Assembly: GCA_025980765.1 (NCBI GenBank)
Contig: JAICXB010000011.1
Span: forward strand, 1 to 64,000
Length of the DNA: 64,000 nucleotides
Reading direction: 5' to 3'
Source: Terriglobales bacterium
GTDB lineage: Bacteria > Acidobacteriota > Terriglobia > Terriglobales > Acidobacteriaceae
Positions 35,107-43,076 of this stretch are shown here, one piece after another. The notes beneath the pieces were generated by a model that was not told the origin of the DNA, searched no databases, and saw only the letters and a program-made list of their open reading frames with translations. The position numbers and the translations under genes were made by a program. Numbering within the stretch: the first letter of the stretch is position 1; each line of letters opens with the position of its first letter.

Positions 35107-37501
35107 ACTTTTCCAGCAGCTCGGGAATCAGTTTGTCGGGCAAATCAGAGTGTAAGGCCGATTCCAGGGCGTGCGCCCATACATTTTTCAAATCACCGGT
35201 ATAAGCGGAAACGAGAGTAGACGCCGATCGCCGTATTACCAGTTTGTCTCCTCCACTTCTGCCCAGGAACTCTGCTCCGATTGCATACTTCTCCGCTGCT
35301 TGTTCGATGATCGAGCGTTGGCCGGGGACGCAGGAAACCAGGATTCTGCCGGCTTGTTCGCCAAAAAGCGCGATTTCCGCGTACTCGGAGGTGTCTGGCA
35401 AATCCAGCTCCGCGCCGATCTCGTGGCGAAAGCACGATTCCGCCACTGCGACAGCGAGTCCGCCGTCAGAGCAGTCGTGCGCCGATTCGGCTTGGCCTCC
35501 CGCAATCAACTCCAGCACGCATTTTTGCAGGGCAGCCTCGCCGTTAAGATCCAGCGCCGGCGGCTGTCCCCAGGTGCCGCCCAGACACTCGCGGGCGTAC
35601 TCGGAAGAACCGAGCTGCAGCTCGTCATACTCCTTGCCTTTGCACGAGAGCAGGATGATCTCGCGACCGGGTGCTTGAAAATGTGGGGTACAAACGTGTG
35701 CAACGTCTTCGACGATCCCCACCACCCCGACGACCGGCGTCGGATAGATACCCTCGCCGAGCGTCTCGTTGTACAGGCTCACATTGCCGCCGGTGATGGG
35801 CGTGCCCAGCGCGGTGCAGGCTTCCGCCAGCCCATCGATGACTTCGGAGAACTGCCACATGATGTGCGGCTTTTCCGGATTGCCGAAATTTAAACAGTTG
35901 GTTGCCGCAACCGGCAGCGCGCCGACGCAGGCGACTTTGCGCGCGGCTTCGGCAACCGCGTGCATCGCGCCCAGCTTTGGATTCAGATAGCACCAGCGGC
36001 CATTCCCGTCGAGCGACATTGCCAGGCCCCGACGCGTGCCCTTGATGCGCATGACCCCGGCATCGCCGCCCGGGCCTTCTACTGTGTTGGTCTGCACCAT
36101 GCTGTCGTACTGCTGGTGGATCCAGCGCGTGGAGCAGATGTTCGACGCGGCCAGCAGCCGCTTGAGTTGCGGCGTGGAATCGCGGTCGGCGCGGAGCTGA
36201 ATGTTTGCCGGCTTCTCGCGAGGGACCGGCGCCTTCCACTCCTGCATGGGCCGGCGGTAGAACGGGGCATCGTCGGTCAGCGAAGTGTTGGGAATGTCGG
36301 CAACCAAAGTCCCGTGCTCAAGAACCCGGAGACGCGGCTCGGCGATGACGCGTCCCACGGTCACCGCGTCGAGTCCCCATTTTTCGAAAACTTTAAAGAT
36401 CTCACGCTCACGTCCGCGCTCCGCGACCAGCAGCATGCGCTCCTGCGACTCGCTGAGCATGATCTCGTAAGCGTTCATGCATTCTTCCCGCTGTGGAACG
36501 CGGTCGAGTTCGATCTCGACGCCGACATTCCCGCGCGCGCCCATTTCGCAGGTGGAGCAGGTGAGGCCGGCAGCGCCCATGTCCTGGATTCCGACGATGG
36601 CGCCAGTCTGCATGGCTTCGAGGCACGCCTCGAGCAGAAGCTTCTCGAGGAAAGGATCTCCGACTTGTACGTTGGGCCGTTTCTGCTCCGATCCTTCTTT
36701 GAATTCCTCGCTGGCCATGGTGGCGCCGTGAATGCCGTCGCGGCCGGTCTTGGCGCCGACGTAAATCACCGGATTGCCCTCGCCGGCGGCCCGGGCGTAG
36801 AAGATCTGGTCTTTGCGCACCAGGCCGAGCGCGAAGGCATTTACCAGAGGATTGCCGGAGTAGCATTCCTCGAATTTTGTCTCGCCGCCCAAATTGGGAA
36901 CGCCAAAACAGTTCCCATACGATGCAATGCCGCTGACCACTCCCTCAAGAATGGAGTGGTTCTTGTGCAGCAGCTGGTTCTGTTGTTTGCCGTTTTCCGG
37001 CGCAGAAACACCGTGCACAGCTCCGGGTGGACTGAGCTGCGCAGCTTCGCGGCCGCGTGGCTTCGTGGCTGTAATTGGCCCAAAGCGCAACGAATCCATC
37101 ACCGCCAGCGGGCGCGCGCCCATGGTGAAGATGTCGCGCAGGATTCCGCCCACGCCGGTGGCGGCGCCCTGAAACGGCTCGATATAAGAAGGATGGTTAT
37201 GTGACTCGATTTTGAAGGCGCAGGCCCAGCCGTCGCCGATGTCGATGATGCCGGCGTTCTCTCCCGGCCCCTGCACTACCCGGCTGCTCCGGGTCGGCAG
37301 CCGCTTCAGATGGATCTTGGAAGATTTGTAGGAGCAGTGCTCGCTCCACATCACGCTGTAGATTCCCAGTTCGGTAAGCGACGGCTCGCGTCCCAACGCC
37401 TGTACGATGCGCTCGTACTCTTCCGGCGTAAGAGCATGCAATTTCAGCAGTTCAGAGGTCGCCCGGCAAGGGACGGGAGCGTGCAAGGGTTCTGTAGCCA
37501 T
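35105..37501 (-). CDS. purL: phosphoribosylformylglycinamidine synthase II
   Basis: It makes FGAM from FGAR in purine synthesis, using ammonia from PurQ. The 798-residue protein is of the small (PurS-PurQ dependent) type. Seen are [10 protein letters not shown] with the catalytic His, [55 protein letters not shown] and the second half starting near [19 protein letters not shown]. It is longer than usual because of about 25 extra residues after SLRFGPI ([19 protein letters not shown]...). Part of these extra residues is the translation of a repeat arm. purQ and purS are not in the window. purF lies downstream on the same strand. Confidence 0.95.
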   Translation of the reverse strand: MATEPLHAPVPCRATSELLKLHALTPEEYERIVQALGREPSLTELGIYSVMWSEHCSYKSSKIHLKRLPTRSSRVVQGPGENAGIIDIGDGWACAFKIESHNHPSYIEPFQGAATGVGGILRDIFTMGARPLAVMDSLRFGPITATKPRGREAAQLSPPGAVHGVSAPENGKQQNQLLHKNHSILEGVVSGIASYGNCFGVPNLGGETKFEECYSGNPLVNAFALGLVRKDQIFYARAAGEGNPVIYVGAKTGRDGIHGATMASEEFKEGSEQKRPNVQVGDPFLEKLLLEACLEAMQTGAIVGIQDMGAAGLTCSTCEMGARGNVGVEIELDRVPQREECMNAYEIMLSESQERMLLVAERGREREIFKVFEKWGLDAVTVGRVIAEPRLRVLEHGTLVADIPNTSLTDDAPFYRRPMQEWKAPVPREKPANIQLRADRDSTPQLKRLLAASNICSTRWIHQQYDSMVQTNTVEGPGGDAGVMRIKGTRRGLAMSLDGNGRWCYLNPKLGAMHAVAEAARKVACVGALPVAATNCLNFGNPEKPHIMWQFSEVIDGLAEACTALGTPITGGNVSLYNETLGEGIYPTPVVGVVGIVEDVAHVCTPHFQAPGREIILLSCKGKEYDELQLGSSEYARECLGGTWGQPPALDLNGEAALQKCVLELIAGGQAESAHDCSDGGLAVAVAESCFRHEIGAELDLPDTSEYAEIALFGEQAGRILVSCVPGQRSIIEQAAEKYAIGAEFLGRSGGDKLVIRRSASTLVSAYTGDLKNVWAHALESALHSDLPDKLIPELLEK
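37034..37070. repeat. repeat arm inside the purL coding region
   Basis: The sequence GCAGCTTCGCGGCCGCGTGG followed by CTTCGTGGCT matches, with a few changes, the right arm of the element downstream of purL (35070-35106). It encodes part of the extra loop [11 protein letters not shown] of PurL and keeps the frame. Confidence 0.6.
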
Positions 37502-37600
37502 GGGGAAGCTTCATTTTCTCATGCTTTCGCGCGGGGACTCGGCCGGCAGTTCGCAGGTTTTATCATCACCGGCAGGTTTGGCGTGAAGTACAATAGCGAC

Positions 37601-37825
37601 ATGGCCAGGCGAGATTCCCAAAGGCGGTTGACCTCAACCTCCAAGTCGACCCCAACAATTCGCGGGCAAAAAAATAGGCCTTCTGCGGCCGCCCAGAAGA
37701 TAGCTTCGTTGATTGAAGAACACATGTCAGAAAAGGGCTGGACAGGGCAAGAAAAGAAGCGGCGTATTGCCAGCTTCAGCCGCCGCGTCGATGCTCTTCG
37801 CGCCAGACCTTCAGGATTGCTCTAA
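37601..37825 (+). CDS. small basic protein, hypothetical
   Basis: A 74-residue frame with an N-terminal basic, Ser/Thr-rich stretch and a helical part (AAQKIASLIEEHMSEKGWTGQEKKRRIASFSRRVDALR). The helical part looks like real protein sequence. There is no ribosome-binding site; TACAAT at 37589-37594 is so close to the ATG that a leaderless transcript is conceivable. The last 50 bases overlap the gene on the opposite strand. No function is suggested. Confidence 0.5.
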   Translation: MARRDSQRRLTSTSKSTPTIRGQKNRPSAAAQKIASLIEEHMSEKGWTGQEKKRRIASFSRRVDALRARPSGLL

Positions 37826-37991
37826 AGCGATCGTCCGACTTCTCGATCTCGAACTCCTCCTCTAATGCATCAATAAATTCCGCTTCATCGCCGATTTCCA
37901 TGAGTTCTTGCAGTTTTCGCGCCAGTTGCTTCTCGCGCTGAATGGTGCTGGCACGGTGAGTTCGCGGCTTGTGCTCGTCAAAGAGGCTCAT
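37776..37991 (-). CDS. small acidic/charged protein, hypothetical
   Basis: A 71-residue protein, highly charged and helical (REKQLARKLQELMEIGDEAEFIDALEEEFEIEKSDDRF). The composition is strongly protein-like. It overlaps the end of the plus-strand small gene tail to tail by 50 bases. No family was recognised; the ribosome-binding site is weak. Confidence 0.55.
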   Translation of the reverse strand: MSLFDEHKPRTHRASTIQREKQLARKLQELMEIGDEAEFIDALEEEFEIEKSDDRFRAILKVWREEHRRGG

Positions 37992-38063
37992 CCAGAGTTC
38001 CCGGATTGTAGCCTACGTACGAATCTCTTACCTAACATTTGCGTTCCTCTGTTTCTTCATGAC

Positions 38064-38091
38064 TTGCATTCCCTGGAAGAGCGTGTGTAAT
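38064..38091 (+). promoter_or_regulatory. candidate promoter of the leader RNA / ATP-grasp operon
   Basis: TTGCAT (38064-38069) and TGTAAT (38086-38091) are 16 bases apart. This is the best -35/-10 pair ahead of the structured leader and would start a transcript near 38098. It is a weaker match than the carD promoter. Confidence 0.45.
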
Positions 38092-38097
38092 CTCTAT

Positions 38098-38280
38098 GCA
38101 CTGTCTTAACGTGAGGCTTTTGTCCAACTCGTCCCACCGCGCCGCATGCGCTTGTCATTCCATAGCTATGTGTATGTGTACCCATGTGCGCGAGCGGCGT
38201 GGAGGAGAAGACGGGACTTAGCAGCTTCTAAATCCACAGAGTTTCAAGGCCGCTCACGTCGAGCGGCCTTTTCGTTTTTT
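38098..38280 (+). ncRNA. candidate structured leader or small RNA
   Basis: The 315-base gap before the ATP-grasp gene is not coding. It contains a long imperfect stem between CCACCGCGCCGCATGCGC (about 38134-38151) and GTGCGCGAGCGGCGTGG (about 38187-38203), then a purine-rich single-stranded GGAGAAGACGGGAC. A perfect terminator closes it at 38246-38280. A promoter-like pair lies just upstream. The layout fits either an independent RNA of about 180 bases or a transcription-attenuating leader of the operon that starts 26 bases after the terminator. No known riboswitch consensus was recognised. Confidence 0.5.
38246..38280 (+). terminator. Rho-independent terminator upstream of a gene
   Basis: The perfect 10-base stem AAGGCCGCTC/GAGCGGCCTT (38246-38255 with 38261-38270) has a 5-base loop and is followed by TTCGTTTTTT. 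It stands 26 bases before the next start codon, so it ends a leader or small RNA rather than a coding gene. Confidence 0.9.
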
Positions 38281-38306
38281 GCGCAGAGGTTCAAGGAGAG
38301 TTGAGA

Positions 38307-39296
38307 ATGCCCAAACTGGAACTTCCGATCGCCATCTATCACGAGCACCCGGAGTGGTTCTCGCGTCTGTTCGCCGAACTTGAGCGCCGCAGCACGCCTT
38401 ATGAACGCATCGATGCAACGCGACATCACTTCGACATCGAGGAAAACGGCAACCGCAGGTACTCGCTGTTTTTCAACCGCATGAGCCCGTCGGCGTACAC
38501 GCGCGGGCACGGAAACGGCATTTACTACACCGCCAGCTATCTCGAGCATCTCGAAAAGCTCGGCACGCGGGTAATCAACGGCTCGCGCAGCTTTCGTTAC
38601 GAGATCTCGAAGGCATTGCAGCTTTCATTGCTGCACTCTCTGGGACTGCCTTATCCGCGAGCGCGCGTGATCAACGATGCGGCAGAGGCGCCCGCGGCGG
38701 CTGAGGGCTTTCGCTTTCCGGTCATTCTGAAGCCGAATGTCGGCGGTAGCGGCAAGGGCATCGTCCGCTTCGATACACCCGAAGCTCTGGCGCAGGCTTC
38801 CCGTTCTGGAACTCTGTCTCTGGGCCTGGATTCCACCGCCCTGGTGCAGGAGTTCATTCCCGCGCGTAACGGACGCATCACTCGCGTGGAGGTGGTGGGC
38901 GACAAGTTCCTTTATGGAATTCATGTGTACATCACCGGCGAGACCTTCGACCTTTGCCCTGCGGACATCTGCAAAACTTCCGGCGGAGTCGACCTCGATC
39001 GCGCCAGTTGCGCGGTTGAAGCGGCAAAGTCCGGACTGCGCGTCGAGGGCTACACGCCGCCGCTGCAGGTGATCGTCGATGTGGAGCGCATCATGCATAA
39101 TGCCGGCACCGACGTGGGCGGCGTCGAGTATGTAATCGACGACCGCGATGGCCAGCTCTACTACTACGACATCAACGCCTTATCGAACTTTGTCGCCGAC
39201 GGGCCGCGCGTGGTCGGCTTCGACCCCTTTGTGAAGCTTGTCGATTATCTCGAGCAGGAAGCCGCGCAATTTCAGGAAAAAGGAGCAGCAGCGTAA
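38307..39296 (+). CDS. ATP-grasp family ligase-like protein
   Basis: A 329-residue protein. ATG 38307 lies 8 bases after AAGGAGA (38292-38298). The fold is ATP-grasp: an N-terminal Rossmann-like part (LPIAIYHEHPEWFSRLFAEL), then the ATP-binding lysine segment FPVILKPNVGGSGKGIVRF (about 131-149). The clasp VQEFIPARNGRITRVEVVGDKFLYGI and the metal-binding end YYYDINALSNF follow. Relatives join a carboxylate to an amine or thiol (RimK- and peptide-ligase-like). The substrate is unknown. The stop overlaps the ATG of the flavin monooxygenase by one base (TAATG), so the two act together. Confidence 0.85.
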   Translation: MPKLELPIAIYHEHPEWFSRLFAELERRSTPYERIDATRHHFDIEENGNRRYSLFFNRMSPSAYTRGHGNGIYYTASYLEHLEKLGTRVINGSRSFRYEISKALQLSLLHSLGLPYPRARVINDAAEAPAAAEGFRFPVILKPNVGGSGKGIVRFDTPEALAQASRSGTLSLGLDSTALVQEFIPARNGRITRVEVVGDKFLYGIHVYITGETFDLCPADICKTSGGVDLDRASCAVEAAKSGLRVEGYTPPLQVIVDVERIMHNAGTDVGGVEYVIDDRDGQLYYYDINALSNFVADGPRVVGFDPFVKLVDYLEQEAAQFQEKGAAA

Positions 39297-40369
39297 TGCG
39301 ATACGGATATTGGTTACCGGTATTTGGCGGATGGTTGCGCAATGTGGAAGACGAAGGCATGGCGCCGACCTGGGACTACGTCAGCCGCCTGGCGCGACGC
39401 AGCGAGCAGATTGGCTACGGCCTCACGCTCATCGCCGAACTCAATCTTAACGACATTAAGGGCGTTGACGCGCCCGCGCTCGACGCCTGGTCCACCGCCG
39501 CCGCACTGGCCGCGGTTACGCAGGAACTCGAGCTGATGGTTGCGGTGCGCCCAACTTTCCATCTTCCCGCGCTTTTGGCCAAGCAGGCGGCGAACATCGA
39601 CCGCATCAGCAATGGGCGGCTTTCGCTGAACGTGGTTTCGTCCTGGTGGGCGGAAGAGGCGAAGAAATTCGGCGTCCATTTCGAGCAGCACGATGACCGT
39701 TACGCCCGCACCTCCGAGTGGCTCGACGTGGTCGACGCCGCCTGGAAGCGCGATCATTTCTCCTACACCGGCAAGTACTACACCGTGCATGACACCGTGG
39801 TGCAGCCCAAGCCGGTAGCTTCGCCGCGTCCGACCATCTACGCCGGAGGTGAGTCGGAAGCGGCGAAGAACTTGATTGCCTCGAAATGTGACGCTTACGT
39901 GATGCATGGCGATCCGCCGCAACGCATTCGCGAGAAGATCGCAGATCTATCGGAACGCCGCGCCCGCTTCGGCCTGCAGCGGATGACGTTCGGAGTGGCT
40001 GCCTATGCCGTAGTCCGCGACAGCGAAGCCGAAGCTAAACGCGAACTCGCACGCATTACGGACGTGAAGCAGAGCGCTGCGGGTTATGGAAATTACCAGC
40101 AGTGGCTTGCGAATACCCAGCTCGAACAGCGCGTCTCACTGGAGGACTACTCAGTTTCAAACCGGGGATTGCGCTCTGGCCTGGTGGGCACGCCAGAACA
40201 GGTCAGGGATCGCGTTGCCGAATTCGAAGATGCCGGAGTCGATCTGCTGCTGTTGCAGTTCAGTCCACAGCTCGAAGAGATGGAGCGCTTCGCCGCGCAG
40301 GTGATGAAGCCGGCTGCCGGCTATCGACTGCCGACTTCCGGCGAACGCATCGTGGCGGCCGCGAGCTAA
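39296..40369 (+). CDS. LLM-class flavin-dependent monooxygenase (SsuD-like)
   Basis: A 357-residue bacterial-luciferase-like TIM-barrel enzyme of the SsuD/SfnG type. Motifs include MRYGYWLPVFGGWL at the start, the family core SNGRLSLNVVSSWWAEEAKKFGVHFEQHDDRYARTSEWLDV, YYTVHDTVVQPKPVASPRPTIYAGGES, and LVGTPEQVRDRVAEFEDAGVDLLLLQFSPQLEEMERFA. Such enzymes use reduced flavin and O2, mostly on sulfonates, sulfones or amines. No flavin reductase or sulfonate transporter is adjacent. Here it is translationally coupled to the ATP-grasp gene, an unusual partner. Confidence 0.92.
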   Translation: MRYGYWLPVFGGWLRNVEDEGMAPTWDYVSRLARRSEQIGYGLTLIAELNLNDIKGVDAPALDAWSTAAALAAVTQELELMVAVRPTFHLPALLAKQAANIDRISNGRLSLNVVSSWWAEEAKKFGVHFEQHDDRYARTSEWLDVVDAAWKRDHFSYTGKYYTVHDTVVQPKPVASPRPTIYAGGESEAAKNLIASKCDAYVMHGDPPQRIREKIADLSERRARFGLQRMTFGVAAYAVVRDSEAEAKRELARITDVKQSAAGYGNYQQWLANTQLEQRVSLEDYSVSNRGLRSGLVGTPEQVRDRVAEFEDAGVDLLLLQFSPQLEEMERFAAQVMKPAAGYRLPTSGERIVAAAS

Positions 40370-40502
40370 CGGAACCCGCGGCGTAGCGGCGGGTGCTCTC
40401 CGCTATCTCGCTGCGGACCTGAGTATCGCGCCATGTAAGCTTCGACTTCCGCCGCGAGCTCTCTTTGATCTATAGGCTCTCGGATGCTATAGACTACATT
40501 TC

Positions 40503-40784
40503 GTGCGGCTTCGCTTTTACTTAGATCCCGCGACGGGCGAGCCTCACATTCACCAACACTCAGTGACTGAAGATGAGGTTGAAGAGGCGCTGGCAAAGGC
40601 AATTGAAGATCGGCCAGGGCGAGATTTGTCACGTGTTGCAATCGGGCAAACGGATGGTGGGCGATATCTCAGAGTCATCTATGTTCCCGATCCTCTGCCC
40701 GACTCGATGTTCATTGTGACGGCTTACGATCTCGGGCCAAAGGCACTCAGAGCCCTGCGACGTCGCCGCCGGAGGAAACTATGA
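40503..40784 (+). CDS. small basic protein, possible toxin (DUF4258-like)
   Basis: A 93-residue protein from GTG 40503. It reads MRLRFYLDPATGEPHIHQHSV...RDLSRVAIGQTDGGRYLRVIYVPDP...FIVTAYDLGPKALRALRRRRRRK: conserved His residues, a Gln-T-x-G-R-Y-L-R-V strand pair and a V-T-A-Y strand. This layout matches DUF4258/BrnT/RelE-like small RNase toxins. It ends in a polybasic tail and overlaps the next gene by four bases (ATGA). The toxin role is inferred from fold and gene order only. The start has no clear ribosome-binding site. Confidence 0.7.
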   Translation: MRLRFYLDPATGEPHIHQHSVTEDEVEEALAKAIEDRPGRDLSRVAIGQTDGGRYLRVIYVPDPLPDSMFIVTAYDLGPKALRALRRRRRRKL

Positions 40785-40981
40785 AATCCGCAGGATTTCC
40801 GGAGGGATGGAACGAGGAACGCGTGCGTAAACTTCTTGAGCACTACGAAACACAATCGGAAGAAGAAGCGGTAGCTGAGGACGAGGCCGCGCATGAATCG
40901 GTCACGCATACCCTGATGGAGGTCCCCGTTGACCTCGTTCCCAAGGTCCGCGAACTGATCGCCAAGCGCCACACTCGATGA
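40781..40981 (+). CDS. small acidic protein, possible cognate antitoxin
   Basis: A 66-residue, Glu-rich protein (FPEGWNEERVRKLLEHYETQSEEEAVAEDEAA then TLMEVPVDLVPKVRELIAK). I have the impression that this type is common beside DUF4258-like genes in cyanobacteria and other bacteria. The acidic middle would neutralise the polybasic partner. GGAGG lies near the upstream gene end and the ATG overlaps its stop, so synthesis is coupled. Confidence 0.72.
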   Translation: MKSAGFPEGWNEERVRKLLEHYETQSEEEAVAEDEAAHESVTHTLMEVPVDLVPKVRELIAKRHTR

Positions 40982-41212
40982 AGTCCAATACCGCCGCATC
41001 CTACCGCGCCCACCCCCACATCCAGCCAATCCGGAAACAGCGGTCCAGCACTGGGGCCAGTTGCAGCGGGTTCTGTTTCAAGCACTTAGCCGTCTTCTGC
41101 GGCCCCGCTTCCCGTATAATCACCGCTTACCTTTCTTCTCCTCCCCCGTCTATCGGAATGTAAAGCAAGGGATTTAGCCGAATCGCGCAGGCCGATAAAC
41201 TCAGGAGCTCGA

Positions 41213-41950
41213 ATGCCGAATCTAGCCGCGGTGGCGTGTGGCATGGCCGCCCTCGGCTGTGATGCTCATATGGCGAGTCCGGGGCAGGCGCGGCGAGTGG
41301 AAGGCAGAACGGAGATTGGGTCCACAGCGCCCAATGGCATGATGGGGACTCAGACCTTGAGCCACTCCCTCAACCGCGTCAACGATGCCGACCTTATCCG
41401 CGAAGCGCAGCGAGGCTCTCGCAGCGCCTTCGAGGAACTCGTACGCCAGTACGATCAGGCGGTGCTGCGTCTGGCGCTGCACCTCACCGGCTCAGAAGCC
41501 GAGGCGCAGGACATCTATCAGGAAGCTTTCCTCAAGGCCTATCGCCATCTCGGTAATTTCCGCTTCGAATGCTCCTTCTATACGTGGATGTATCGCATCG
41601 TCACTAATCTGTGCCTCGATCATTTGCGGAAGAAGAAGACGCGGCGCGAAGATTCTCCGGTGATGGTGGATTCGAGCGGAGAAGAGCACAGCCTGCTCGA
41701 TCAGGTAGCCGACGATCGCGCCGGCGCCAATCCCGAGCGCGACCTTATGCGGCGCGAACTCGGAGGCAAGATCAATCAGGCGCTGGAAGGATTGACTCCT
41801 CGCGAGCGCATGGTCTTTGAGCTGAAGCACTATCAGGGACTCAAATTGCGCACAATCGGCGAGATGTTGAACACCACGGAAGAAACCGCGAAGAACACGC
41901 TCTTCCGCGCCACGCAAAAATTGCGTGGGACTTTGGCGAGTATGCGATGA
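41213..41950 (+). CDS. ECF sigma factor (RpoE-like)
   Basis: A 245-residue sigma factor. Regions: 2 (YDQAVLRLALHLTGSEAEAQDIYQEAFLKAYRHLGNFRF...SFYTWMYRIVTNLCLDHLRKKKTRRE, about 79-148) and 4 (LEGLTPRERMVFELKHYQGLKLRTIGEMLNTTEETAKNTLFRATQKLRG, about 193-241). CAGGAG 5-8 bases before ATG 41213 supports this start, which adds a non-conserved 50-residue leader; ATG 41339 or 41342 are alternatives. The next gene encodes a zinc-finger anti-sigma, so it is probably held at the membrane until released. Confidence 0.95.
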   Translation: MPNLAAVACGMAALGCDAHMASPGQARRVEGRTEIGSTAPNGMMGTQTLSHSLNRVNDADLIREAQRGSRSAFEELVRQYDQAVLRLALHLTGSEAEAQDIYQEAFLKAYRHLGNFRFECSFYTWMYRIVTNLCLDHLRKKKTRREDSPVMVDSSGEEHSLLDQVADDRAGANPERDLMRRELGGKINQALEGLTPRERMVFELKHYQGLKLRTIGEMLNTTEETAKNTLFRATQKLRGTLASMR

Positions 41951-41951
41951 A

Positions 41952-42028
41952 AAGCTGCTAAGCCGCTAAGCTTCTAAGCTGCTGAGCAAGCTGCTTAGGA
42001 GCTTAGAAGCTCAGAAGCTCAGGAGCTA
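41952..42028. repeat. palindromic element, AGCTTCTAAGCTGC family (copy 2)
   Basis: Left arm AAAGCTGCTAAGCCGCTAAG... (41952-41985) and right arm ...CTTAGAAGCTCAGAAGCTCA (41994-42028) form a near-continuous hairpin. It begins one base after the sigma stop and ends three bases before the anti-sigma ATG. It therefore sits inside an operon and must be transcribed. Confidence 0.95.
42021..42025 (+). promoter_or_regulatory. ribosome-binding site contained in a repeat arm
   Basis: AGGAG (42021-42025), 6 bases before ATG 42032, is the only Shine-Dalgarno candidate of the anti-sigma gene and belongs to the repeat unit CTCAGGAGCT. If the hairpin folds, it would hide this site. Confidence 0.7.
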
Positions 42029-42031
42029 GTT

Positions 42032-42964
42032 ATGAACTGCGAATGGACACGGGCGAATGCGGCCCTTTACGTTTACGACGAATTGAAGGACGACGAGCGC
42101 TTCGAGCTCGAGCGTCACGTGGAGCGCTGCGCCGGTTGCAAGTCAGAGCTGGAGGCGCTGCGCGGCTTCCGCCTGGCAATGTCGGCGCGTCCGGCGCCGG
42201 AGCCCTCGCCGAATCTTGTGGCCAGTTCGCGCATGCGTCTCTCAGAGGCATTGGAGTCAGAACAGCAGCACCGCGGCTGGCGTCGCTTTACCTTCGATTT
42301 TGCCGGCTGGCTGCAGGCCATGAGGTTTGCTCCCGCGCTGACTGCCGCGCTGCTGATGGTTGGCTTTGCCGGCGGCGTGCTTACTAGTTATCGGCTCGCA
42401 AACGGCGACAACGACCCACAAAAGCCGCCAGTGGTCGCCGGTGTGGATGCGGCCAATATTGCCGGCATTCGCGGCATTACTCAGGAGCCGGGCTCGAACC
42501 AGGTGAAAATCCAGTACGACACCTTGCATACCGACCAGACTTCCGGATCGATCGACGATCCCCGCATTCAGCAACTGCTTCTGTTTGCGGCGCGCAACAA
42601 TATCAACTCCGGCGTGCGGCTCGATTCCATCGACTTGCTCACCAAGAGTCCGGATGATGCTCGCGTGCGCGAGGCGCTGATCTTCGCGCTGCGCTACGAC
42701 CGCAATCCTGGAGTGCGCCTCAAGGCGCTCGAAGGCCTGCGCAGCTACGTCAAAGACGATCAGCAGGTGCGCGATGCGGTGCTGGAAGCGCTGCTGCGCG
42801 ACAGTAATGCCGGCGTGCGCACCCAGGCCATTTCCCTGCTGGAAACGGTGAAGAACGACAGCAGCGTGCGCCAGGCGTTTGCCGCGCTGGCCGCGCAGGA
42901 CAAAGATAAGTACATTCAGGAAGAATCGCGGCGAGTGCTCGCGAACCTTCCCAATTTCGAGTGA
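42032..42964 (+). CDS. zinc-finger anti-sigma factor with HEAT-like repeats
   Basis: A 310-residue membrane protein. The N-terminal anti-sigma zinc finger has Cys3 and the H-x3-C-x2-C motif (HVERCAGC, 28-35). A membrane helix lies at about 97-117 (PALTAALLMVGFAGGVLTSY). The periplasmic part (about 165-310) has four HEAT-like helix pairs (SGVRLDSIDLLTKSPDDARVREALIFAL, PGVRLKALEGLRSYVKDDQQVRDAVLEAL and so on). The zinc finger should bind the sigma factor encoded just before it. The HEAT part probably reads an envelope signal. Confidence 0.93.
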   Translation: MNCEWTRANAALYVYDELKDDERFELERHVERCAGCKSELEALRGFRLAMSARPAPEPSPNLVASSRMRLSEALESEQQHRGWRRFTFDFAGWLQAMRFAPALTAALLMVGFAGGVLTSYRLANGDNDPQKPPVVAGVDAANIAGIRGITQEPGSNQVKIQYDTLHTDQTSGSIDDPRIQQLLLFAARNNINSGVRLDSIDLLTKSPDDARVREALIFALRYDRNPGVRLKALEGLRSYVKDDQQVRDAVLEALLRDSNAGVRTQAISLLETVKNDSSVRQAFAALAAQDKDKYIQEESRRVLANLPNFE

Positions 42965-42970
42965 GGCAAT

Positions 42971-43042
42971 TTCGCGATTTGGTGATTTCGTGATTTCGTG
43001 ATTTGAAATCACCCGATCACCCGATCACGAAATCACCCGATT
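42971..43042. repeat. palindromic element, CCCGATCA family (copy 1)
   Basis: Left arm TTCGCGATTTGGTGATTTCG... and right arm ...ACGAAATCACCCGATTC fold around ATTTGAAAT. It occupies the gap between the anti-sigma and DUF4097 genes. Copy 2 is at 52366. Confidence 0.85.
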
Positions 43043-43076
43043 CTTAGCAACGCGCAAGAAACCGAGGAACTCTAGC

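Noticed and set aside
35960-37204. 414-residue open frame on the plus strand
   Set aside because: It is the shadow of purL, whose conserved motifs cover the same region.
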